From Pomphorhynchus laevis (taxonomy: Eukaryota; Acanthocephala; Palaeacanthocephala; Echinorhynchida; Pomphorhynchidae): a stretch of 64,000 nt of DNA. Both the position numbers and the translations under genes were made by a program. The DNA lies in contig WNNJ02003223.1 in assembly GCA_012934845.2 (NCBI GenBank), positions 1 to 64,000 on the forward strand, given 5' to 3'. Shown piece after piece: positions 57,001-64,000 of the stretch (its first letter is position 1; every line of letters starts with the position of its first letter). The notes below the pieces were generated by a model, which saw nothing but the letters and a program-made list of their open reading frames with translations, was not told the origin of the DNA and ran no database searches.

Positions 57001-57585
57001 ATAAGATGTTATTCCTGAATGAGGATCATCCATATTGATGCTGGAAATATTGGTCTCCTAAACAGAGGAACCGGTCACCATTGCTGCCTTTGTCAAAATA
57101 TCTGAGAATTCCTTAGTGAGAACGAAGCTACATGGAGATCTATTACATAGTGCAATAGTAACTATTTTTCTTACATGGGATAGACTCGCCACCATCAGTT
57201 CACAAGTACCATATGTGTAAGTATAACATTCAAAATCGTCAACACCTATACATTAATCGACATAAAGTACAACACCGCCTCCTCGTCGTACTTTACGATC
57301 AACCCTGATGATAGAATGCCCATCCACAGCTACCATACTAACAGCAATATCATGATGGAGCCGAGTTTCGATAACTGCAATTATTTGAGGTTTATATGTA
57401 AAGAATCTGTTACGAAATTCGTCAATCTTCCTAACTATACTACGAATATTTGTGTAAGCGACGTTAATAATTGGAGTTGAACATTTACTAGTTCTTGAGT
57501 TTATAGATAGTCCAGTAGGAAATATATCTAACGAGGATGGATCAATACCTAAGCAATTAAGAACCGATTGGATTCCAACGTACAA
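51080..57585 (-). CDS. LINE-B ORF2 (endonuclease and RT), split by LINE-C
   Basis: Right part (57585-56923): VAYTNIRSIVRKIDEFRNRF, RRGGGVVLYVD and LLLVQHVSAPTT. Left part (53129 downwards): IMNDQSSLLDLILSKSLTDV, GVSDHCVLLFHFSG, HSSPGPDGLHPQIL, HGFRPGRSCMSNLLCAREAW, YFSRAFDRVPHNMLIEALAD, GVPQGSVLGPLLFVIFL and AFADDLKIWN. The endonuclease frame continues across the LINE-C site. About 45 codons (the D-W-K and PIPKK region) are missing before 52290, next to a 24-bp tandem duplication at 52261-52301. There are several other stops. Confidence 0.68.
53150..53973 (+). CDS. LINE-C ORF1, 5'-truncated, one frameshift
   Basis: The first frame (to 53480) holds a polar linker (SSISVVSGEPSVSLDNDALK). A second frame takes over around 53430 and contains the RRM-like core: CNILIWGLDESSASSAQERL, LVRQLYRLGKKNDRSRLLKV and KIRILRDLSLEDRQKLKDIK, ending NLCIRNFRVVRWRPAVRW. 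The C4 finger is absent. The last ~90 nt overlap ORF2 in another frame. Confidence 0.65.
53886..56852 (+). CDS. LINE-C ORF2 (AP endonuclease, RT), intact
   Basis: 988 codons without a stop. The frame opens with GTG, where LINE-F has ATG (VHSKFSGCEVASCSS here); the first ATG is 16 codons later. Endonuclease: VVGYSNIRSLPAQLSEVQQF, FCISESWL, GRRGGGVAAYIKN, VVYRSPSV, FLIGDFNLPQVNW and GTSDHCVISV. RT: DWKRAIVVPIPKKQLALTCS, HGFRPGRSCLTNLLNAREHW, FLDFSKAFDRVPHAGLDSLL, GVPQGTVLGPLLFIIFLNDL and the catalytic HLAFADDVKIWATT. C-terminus: YRLSERAVDVWNSLPEPI. All expected catalytic motifs are in place, so this enzyme could be functional in trans. The RT pattern is CR1-like. Confidence 0.85.
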   Translation: MHSKFSGCEVASCSSMEIDQSFSRPYNAMIGHLVDICLERKLPSNCSERICNNECPLVVGYSNIRSLPAQLSEVQQFISFKDFDVFCISESWLHYQINDDLMAISGYRLLRADRVAGRRGGGVAAYIKNTLSITKITELCDDHYSFELLSFCVNDTHCSIDICVVYRSPSVHTQLDLLKNQLRSFCSSNYFFLIGDFNLPQVNWISNNRYYYNVENCELAEFLLAELLLIQHINQPTCISSQPETILDLGFTKRIEDVIRVDFESPLGTSDHCVISVQIAHTLQRRSKCSGIGKRNWNRVNVEDLQLYSHQLNFGSADLPIDDHLSLVTSNLITISDTFAPIRNRAYKTTTPLWFDNELETTIKERNRLWRISQRNTVTHREYKTLRNLCNQLKRSKRKTFEEGIASDINRSPKRFWAYVRHRRILPSTINCVRLESGDVVDKEAIVEALASSFVVSPSSQSNIDQIQYPPNLQSNLPISPINVIEVQSELHKLNSFGSAGPDGVSPFLLRTLSHIIAPSLTSLFHRSLQYSWIPDDWKRAIVVPIPKKQLALTCSDFRPISLTSVISKIMERLIAKRIREHLNLYQILDDSQHGFRPGRSCLTNLLNAREHWVAALSSGLTVDIIFLDFSKAFDRVPHAGLDSLLRHYGVPTTICNWIKTFLEDRSFVVRLDEVLSTARRVHSGVPQGTVLGPLLFIIFLNDLLLRLKCPHLAFADDVKIWATTQNEADCEFLQCDLNRIGTWCNSTGLILNATKCVWIRLGRDKTHFDYKINGHSIKRVSEHPDLGVIIHESLKTRANSDHARLKAIRALYCIKMTFAKLSPQIFAKLYCALVRPHLEYCVQATFPTTRSELNNLESVMRRASRMCCQGSFISRLRCLNVLSVRYRYLFLDLITLWKIVHSADGFPLGVVRFRDNSRLRGHCKMLFKKLPGKLRKFYRLSERAVDVWNSLPEPIAAITNFLAFKNRVRRWIYVQADLSPFLTYPFG

Positions 57586-58692
57586 ATGGTTTTCTCCGAA
57601 CCACCCGAAAATTTCTTATTGTTAAGTCCTTTTCACCAGAAGCATTCCTAGTCTTTAGCTCTTCCCAAGCTTGATGTCGCATCTTACGATCCTGAATGTT
57701 GAGATCCTTAAAGATTTTAGTAGTTTGACCTTTTAATTTATACCCTCTGCGTAAGATCTCGTTAACATTGTCGGACGATTTACATATCACCTTCAATAAG
57801 CGTAAACGTTCTTCATTTTTCCTACCTAACCTGAACAATGATTTCACTAGAAGAGATTAGGCTATAGATTCCTCACCTGAAGTAAATATTTTTGATAATA
57901 CTTCCCGAACTCTACTTACGTCATGATCAATACGTAGCTGCGGCTCCGAAGAGTTAGATTCCGGTATATTAGCAAAGATTACACACCAATCTCGGTTTTC
58001 GCCACGCATTCGCGCATTAATATCTAGCGGTTGTGTTAATGGTTCTTTATTCTGGGCGTTTCCTGTTTTATGTACGGAAAATTCTCCGGCATTTGCAACC
58101 ATCACTGACGATTTAGACATTGAATTAATATCCCTATAATGATCTTTACAGTTGGGTCTACCAAGTTTGGAATCACGTTGCAAATTTTGTTGACCAATAC
58201 TGGAAGAACTTTGAAAATGACGTCCGTTGATATTCTTACATACCCGTGTGGAATGAGTTTGTTGGTAATATTGGATATTTGATTGATATGATGATTGTTA
58301 GTGGAATTTTGCAATATCACATTCCCTGTTGTACACTGATCCATTATGCAATCGCTTACTTCGAGTCTCTTGTTGTGAACATTCACAAATGACCCACTAG
58401 AATGGACAGTTGAATTTGATAAAACAGGAGTGCTGTTATTGAATGTATTTGTTAATGCATCTTTGGAAGTCATGTTGCACTGGCAATGATCAGTATTTTG
58501 AATTGCTTTTCTTAAAACACTTATTTCCCCTTCTAGTGATTGAATGCGCAGGGAAGCGCAAAATCCACACATAAATGACCCACTAGAATTATCATTTGAA
58601 TCAGTAGCGATTGTAATAGTCGAATAACGTCGACAATCATCAGAATCACACTGCACTTGATAACTTGTAGATTTAACCTTCTTTTTCTTCAT
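57557..58692 (-). CDS. LINE-B ORF1 (C4 finger and RRM-like core), broken
   Basis: Starts MKKKKVKSTSYQ. The C4 finger is VQCDSDDCRRYSTITIATDS and GSFMCGFCASLRI, near residues 12-50. A polar linker follows. The core CVIFANIPESNSSEPQLRID is in a second frame, and LLKVICKSSDNVNEILRRGY and TTKIFKDLNIQDRKMRHQAW are in a third, ending DLTIRNFRVVRRKPFVRWNP. There are two frame breaks. The ending matches the dual-coded ORF1/ORF2 overlap in LINE-F and LINE-C. Confidence 0.68.
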
Positions 58693-58842
58693 AATAGTAC
58701 GAAAACAATCAAACTGTGTATATTAACTGGTAAGTTTTGTGCTCGAGCGATGTAAGCTGATGTGCTGTTTATAATATTGTATGTATATTATATTGTAAGT
58801 AGTTAATTATCAATAAAGTTTAAACTCGTCCTTAAAATCTTT

Positions 58843-59127
58843 GAATCATCTTTAAAATCTCCGTTCAAGCTTAAGAATTCATATCTCTTTCATAAGGTGT
58901 ACTTGTGCCATGATTTGCCGAAATTTGAACAAGAGGAACTTAAGAGATTACGGAAAGAATTATCCGAACGAAAAAAGTCAGACCCAAGTAGGCGATATTG
59001 TATTAGAGGGCATAAGATAGTGTTTTCATCAAGTAGGGAAGTTCACGCAGTAAATGAGAGCTTACCAGTACTCGGTGAAGTTTCGTCTACAGGAAACAAC
59101 GATATTTCTAACCCAGACAATATATGA
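58843..59127 (+). CDS. LINE-A ORF1, C-terminal end
   Basis: The frame opens SSLKSPFKLKNSYLFHKVYL and continues CHDLPKFEQEELKRLRKELS, RRYCIRGHKIVFSSSREV, to a TGA near 59127. This is the ORF1 C-terminal helix-plus-(I/V)RG pattern that follows the RRM core in these LINEs. It matches what ORF1 at 50903 lacks, in length and in phase. Confidence 0.65.
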   Translation, partial: ESSLKSPFKLKNSYLFHKVYLCHDLPKFEQEELKRLRKELSERKKSDPSRRYCIRGHKIVFSSSREVHAVNESLPVLGEVSSTGNNDISNPDNI

Positions 59128-59130
59128 CTA

Positions 59131-62100
59131 ACGATTGAAAATGATTTAAATCTTCGAGCATACATTTCAGTTAATTCTCAAATTAATACTCAAATAGATT
59201 ATCCAGTTAATCCTCCAAATACTCAAATAGATTATCCAGTTAATCATCAAGTTAATCCTCCATTAAATCAACCATTAAATCCTTCAGTAGACTTTCCTGT
59301 AAATCCTTCAGAAAATCCTCAAGAAAATTCTCAAGTAAAGCCTTCACTTAATCATCAAGAAAATTCTCAAGTAAAGCATTCAGTAAATCCTCCAGCAAAA
59401 CTTCAAGTAAATCATCCAGTGTATCCTTTAATTGATTCGACTCCACTGCTTCCCGAGTCTTCCTGGAAATTAGCCGTTTTAAATATCCTCTCTCATAGTA
59501 ACAAGGTTGATTCAGTATATGATGTTTTCCGTCATAAATCTTTGGATGTTTTGTGTTTAAGCAAATCTTGGCACGTTTATCAGAATGACTACTCTCTTAA
59601 ACGCCTCCGCTCATTAAATCTCTCTGTGGTCGATAAGGCTCGTCAACGACCTATTAGTTCAGATCGATCATTTAAACACGGTGATCTTATAGCTTTCTCT
59701 TACCATTGGTCTCAGTTGCAATTATTATCGTTGCCATTTGTTCTTCTTACTTTCGAATTACTTAGGTTCCGTGTAATAGTTGGCTGATTGTTTCTCAATA
59801 TCTACTTATTCTATCGACCTGGATCATGTCATCCATCTTACTCTTTTTTCGGTGAACTGTCAAACTTACTTTCTTTCATCTTACTCTCCGGTTTATCTTG
59901 CGTTGTACAAGGTGATATAAATGTTCGCTTAGACCGTCCTTGTGATTCCAATGCCATAAAGACGATTTCTACATTTATCGATAATGCTTTTCAAATCATG
60001 TCTCTTCATTATTCTTCTGCTACCCATATCCATGGCGGTACCATCGATATTGTTGCCCTACCTTCGTTTCTCGCCTTGTCTTCTTCATTGTGCATAACTG
60101 ATCCTACTATATCTGACCGCTTCCTTGTTACATGTTCTCTCCCTTTGTTAAAAAATCAATGTTCCTGCAAAAATTATCTCATGTCGTTCTTGGAATATCC
60201 TCGACTTTTCCTTTCTTTGCTCTCATATTAACCGCTCTCCATTAATATAGCCTTCTTCTATCTACCAATCCCCTAAATTTTTATGTACCCTCTTTAACAA
60301 TGAATTTTGCTCTATCATCGATGAAATTCTTCCCCTTAAAACTGTTGTTCAATCACGTCACAATCTTGCAACATGGTTCGACTCTGAGTGTGTGACTTCA
60401 AAACGCCTCTGTGTCGTTCTTTCAGAATTTATCATCGTTATCTCAGAATATTTCCAGAACTTAACTCATCCTTTTATCGTAACCAATTCTTTGCTCTTCG
60501 TCGTTCGAATAGGCAACTTCTGCGTTCTTAGGCACATAGTTTTTGACGAAACAAACTAGCTTTCGCTAATGACTCTCGAACTAAATGGAAAACTATCAAT
60601 TATCTACTTTCTCGTTTTTCTGTCATCTCAACTCTTGATCCTTCTCAATTCTCTGATTACCTAATTTCAAAAACTGTTTCTCTAATCGATTCGATCATCG
60701 TCCTTCCACAAACTTCTTGTATCTCGTATGTTCGTATCCCTGAGCTCTTTTACCTACTTGTGGAATCTTATGATAAGGTATCTTGCCTTTTTATTCCGTT
60801 AACTTGTAAGTCATCTCCTGTCGATTCCATCCTTACTCGAATTCTCAAATTGTTGTCAACATACTTCACACCTTTCCTTACCAACATCTCTAACTCGTCA
60901 ATCGTGAATGGAATATTTCCTGTTCTTTGGAAAACTGTCATTGTTCGTCCCCTACTTAAAAATCCCTTTCTTGATCCTTCTAGTCCTTCATCTTATCGCC
61001 CAATATCAATACTACCAACCTTATCTAAAATTTTTGAACACCTTGTCTTAGATCAGATAAACAAGTATATCTCTTCATCGCAGCTCTACCCTTCTTTTCA
61101 ATCTGCTTTCCGCTTCAATCATTCCACCGAACTAGCATGTCATAAAGTATTTTCTGATCTGCTCTCTGCTCGTGACAAAAGACTTTGCAGTGTGGTAATA
61201 TCGCTCGATCTTTCATCTGCATTCGACATTGTCGATCACAAAATCCTTCTTTTTCGTCTTCGCTATCACTATGGCTTCTCTTCGTCCACCTTGGCTTGGT
61301 TCTCTTCGTATCTCTCCAATCGATCATTTTCCGTCCATTCTAATTCAATGTGTTCTCATCTAGCTTCTCTCTCTTGTGGTGTACCTCAAGGTTCAGTACT
61401 TGGCCCTATCTCTTAACGCTTCTTCTTGGAGATTTATCTTGTATAACTAATAAATTCCGCTTCAGAGTAATGCAGTAAGCTGATGATATACTTCTTTATT
61501 CTCACTTGTCTCTTCATTCCCTAAGCTAACTTTTCATATCCGCGTATAATTGTCTTCGTGCTCTATCAGAACATCTAATTACTTTGCGCATGTCCCTCAA
61601 TCCTACCAAATCTAAATGTCATGGATTTTACCATCCACTGTTTCTGTTTTTCCTCCTCTTTATCTTCAGACCACAATTATTTCTGCTGTAGATAAACTAG
61701 TATTTCTAGGTATTCACTTCGACAATAACCTGCATTTAGATCCCTTCATTCGTGATAATCCAGGTCTTCAAATATTCTTCTCCGTGATATTCGTTTCGTC
61801 AGAAATTCTTTGGATTTTATTTCATGTAAATCTCTTATCTCCTCCCTTCTTTTCCAACGTATTGATTACTGTCTTAGCCTTCTCGTCTTCTCTTCAACGT
61901 CATCTCTTAAACCTCTTCATCGTCTCATTAAGGATGCTGTGTGCATCCTTATTCGACTTCGTAAATTCGATCATATATCTTCCTATTTATCAAAATTTGG
62001 ATGGCTAAGTATTGAACATCGCGTTCGTCTTCGTCTGCTTTGTCTAACTTATCGCCTTCTTTATTGTAATTCTCCTTATCTCTATCTGACAACAATAAGT

Positions 62101-62275
62101 GAATCTCGCTATCTTTCTACTCACCAACGTTCCTGGCTTCTCTTCTGCTACACGTACCTCTCCACTCAACCAACTTCGGCCGTCAATCCCTACATATCGA
62201 TGCTCCTCTCCTTTGGAATTCCCTACCTGATCACCTGCGATCATCATCCTCACTCCAAATTTTCAAAAAGCAACT
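59131..62275 (+). CDS. LINE-A ORF2 with an N-terminal tetrapeptide-repeat region, broken
   Basis: The frame is open from just after the ORF1 stop. Residues ~15-95 are degenerate four-residue repeats of the type V-N-P-P (YPVNHQVNPPLNQPLNPSVD). The endonuclease follows: LAVLNILSHSNKVDSVYDVF, HKSLDVLCLSKSWHVYQNDY. A stop at 59785 and later frame changes follow. RT: YRPISILPTLSKIFEHLVLD, SSAFDIVDHKILLFRLRYHY, SLSCGVPQGSVLGP. C-terminus: ISCKSLISSLLFQRIDYCLS. It is the same RT lineage as LINE-E. I have not seen such an N-terminal repeat in LINE ORF2 proteins. Confidence 0.65.
59165..59430 (+). repeat. 12-nt minisatellite inside LINE-A ORF2
   Basis: Degenerate 12-nt units such as gttaatcctcca, ttaaatcaacca and gtaaatccttca follow one another for about 265 bp. 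They keep the reading frame and code V-N-P-P-like tetrapeptides. A 24-nt piece (caaatagattatccagttaa plus) is repeated at 59190 and 59226. Confidence 0.75.
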
Positions 62276-62385
62276 AAAATCAATGCTACTGAACGAGTAC
62301 CTATTTTTATCTGTTTTGCTTTTGTGGGATTGTAAGCACACAGTCTATGTGCATTTGCACATTAAACAAATTTCCTTTTTTAATA

Positions 62386-64000
62386 CTTTTACGTTCAATC
62401 ATTCCATTTTGCATCAGTCGACGACGGAGTTAAATCTGGAGGATCGTTCGATCAAATCTTTTATAAACAATTCAACTCAATTCTTCGTTGAGGACTGAAC
62501 AATACAATTTGTGTGATAAATGTAACAAATGTAATAGAGAACAACATGAAACATCCTCATATTTTGGATTCTACTGCTTAACCACATATATTGGAATTGA
62601 GCGGCGTTTATCTTGCTGTAAATGACGAATGTTCTGCTCTAAAGCATGCAAATGTTCATTTATCATCTCATGTCAACACTTCATCGGGCCGTGATTGTTT
62701 ACATACCTCTGTTTTGGGAAGAAGTTGTTGTAGGCGTCCTTGTACTTGCCCACAGCTATTGAACCTCCATTGAAGTGTTCGTGTTTCTTCTATAGTAGCC
62801 CCGCTGAATGAGAACGTTAAGGATCTTATAAGGATAAGTCAGATTATCATTAGGCTTGTTAATAATCGACTACAAAAAGTTACACTTCCAAATAGACAAC
62901 AAAATGCAGTAAATCCCCTAAATCATTGACTGCCATCAATTACCTCTGAGGCCCAATTTTCATAAGTACTGACTGCTAGTTCTAGACAATTAAACTCTAG
63001 AAAAGAGTTTAACGTTATCGTGAGCGGTGTAAACGAATCACTCAGCAACAATCCGCAAAGTAGATCAGATGACGATGTTAAGCATCTTCGCGATTTGTTT
63101 TCAAAAATGTATCTCAAGAGCGATGCGGGTGTTGCGAAGCGTCTAAATATTCTGAGAGTATTTCGACTAGGCAAGAAACTGTCAGCTCGATGCTTTTAAA
63201 AGTTTTTTGACGCAAAAGATAATGTCAGATTCCCACTCAATCATGCATTTAGATTATCGGGTTCTGATTTTCGTATACTTTGTGATTTATTATCTGCAGA
63301 TCGTTTGAGAAGACACGAGGTTTTCGACGAGCAGCATCGACGACTAGAAAATGGCGAATTAACCTATGTGTTCGGAATTTTTTGGTGATCAAGTGGCACC
63401 CTGCGGTCGGTCGAAACCCTGACTTCTGTAGAGTCAGGGTCTTAAAGTATCACTCATCAACAATCCGCAAAATAGATTGAATGATGATATTAAGCATCTT
63501 CGCGGTGTTTTTAACATTCTTTCTCCAGAGCGATGTAGATATTGAGAAGCGTTTAAAAGTTCTAAGAGTTTTCCGATCATGCAGGAAAATGTCAGTTAAG
63601 CCGAGGCTTTTAAAAGTTGTTCTAGACTCAAAAGATTATGTCAACTTCCTACTCAAGCATGTATTTAGATTATAAGGATCTGATTTTCGTATACTCCGTA
63701 ATTTATCTCGTGGATATCGTTTAAGAAAACACGAGGCTTTCAATAAGCTGAACCGACGGCTGGAAAGTGGCGAAAGCAACATGTGTCCAAAAATTTCGGG
63801 TTGTCAAGTAACGCCCGGCTGTCAGATGGATACCCTTACTTCTGTGGATAATGGTACGTGCATGCAAGTCAAAGCATGGCCATCCTCCTTGGTTCGTAGT
63901 TGGTTCGTGTGCAGGTGAACTTGTTGACTTCGCAAGCATTACCTGGTGTGTTAGAGTTTGCCAGTATACGAACATTTTAGTCGGTTATTCAAATGTTCGC
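62386..64000 (+). mobile_element. LINE-G: start of a LINE running off the window, with duplicated ORF1 core
   Basis: From about 62950 the ORF1 RRM-like core is readable: NVIVSGVNESLSNNPQSRSD, LNILRVFRLGKKLSAR and RLENGELTYVFGIFW. From 63449 the same core repeats with about 80% identity (HSSTIRKID..., KVLRVFRSCRKMSVKPRLLK). It then continues into the ORF2 head (KISGCQVTPGCQMDTLTS) and, at the right edge, ILVGYSNVR, the start of an endonuclease. Both copies have stops. 62386-62940 should be the 5' part; one cysteine-rich frame there is not clearly a finger. Confidence 0.6.

Larger units (their letters stand above)
50904..58842 (-). mobile_element. LINE-B: minus-strand LINE inserted in LINE-A and split by LINE-C
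   Basis: Reads right to left: 5' UTR (58842-58693), ORF1 (58692-57557), ORF2 endonuclease start (to 56923), then, beyond LINE-C, the endonuclease end, RT and C-terminus (53129 to about 51080), a 3' UTR and an ATT-rich terminus at 50904. Without LINE-C it is about 4.15 kb. A short GAAT occurs at both edges of the insertion. It is inactive, with several frame changes. Confidence 0.75.
50050..62385 (+). mobile_element. LINE-A: oldest LINE of a three-level nest, split in two
   Basis: The left part (about 50050-50903) holds the first two thirds of ORF1. The right part (58843 to about 62385) holds the end of ORF1, an N-terminal repeat region, endonuclease, RT and 3' UTR. LINE-B sits between them. 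The ORF1 frame runs across the join (left ends ISHVE, right begins SSLKSPFKLKN), with GAAT at both edges. The 3' UTR ends near a hairpin tgtgcatttgcaca followed by a T-rich stretch, like LINE-E. It is inactive. Confidence 0.75.

Noticed and set aside
1-64000. CRISPR arrays, prophage or bacterial operons
   Set aside because: No regular spaced repeats with unique spacers; gene structure, introns and elements are all eukaryotic.

Overview
This is a window of AT-rich nuclear DNA from an invertebrate animal. Two intron-containing genes with clear metazoan homologues (ILF2/NF45 and a long BOD1-family gene) lie in a landscape dominated by retrotransposons. The smallest introns are about 50 nt with ordinary GT-AG ends. 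I cannot name the species. No bacterial-type operons, CRISPR arrays, rRNA genes or convincing tRNA genes are visible.

Layout. 0.4-9.0 kb (+): the 3' two thirds of an ILF2 (NF45) gene in five exons. Its introns hold a Penelope-like element (PLE), an RTE-type LINE end and a decayed LINE ORF1. 9.3-12.6 kb: a decayed LINE RT, a PLE GIY-YIG nuclease and several copies of the PLE 3' region. 12.9-16.9 kb: an uncharacterised basic protein (-), two remnants of a restriction-like nuclease domain, an exon with a protein-phosphatase-inhibitor-2-like motif, and a PLE-derived fold-back. 16.9-20.8 kb: a degraded two-ORF LINE (+). 21.7-22.5 kb: an RTE-clade 3' fragment. 23.6-28.1 kb: a broken Ty3/Gypsy element. 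29.8-38.9 kb (-): a BOD1L1-like gene whose SHG1 domain is assembled from two exons and whose 3.2-kb intron contains a cluster of short hairpin-bearing repeats. 39.7-49.4 kb: a CR1/L2-like LINE (-), a PLE split by a nearly intact LINE (-), and a 5'-truncated LINE (+). 50.1-62.4 kb: three LINEs nested inside one another. 62.4-64.0 kb: the start of another LINE that runs off the window.

The clearest new structure is the three-level nest: LINE-A (+) is split by LINE-B (-), which is split by LINE-C (+). Both host reading frames continue across the inferred junctions. Related LINEs here share an ORF1 built from a cysteine cluster, a C4 finger ending in CGFC and an RRM-like core. In the best-preserved pairs, the ORF1 tail and ORF2 head are coded in overlapping frames with both frames conserved. 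PLE ends contain a hairpin resembling a hammerhead-ribozyme core. The host genes are unrelated in function: NF45 is a dsRNA-binding-complex subunit, and BOD1L1-type proteins act at chromatin, replication forks and chromosome biorientation.
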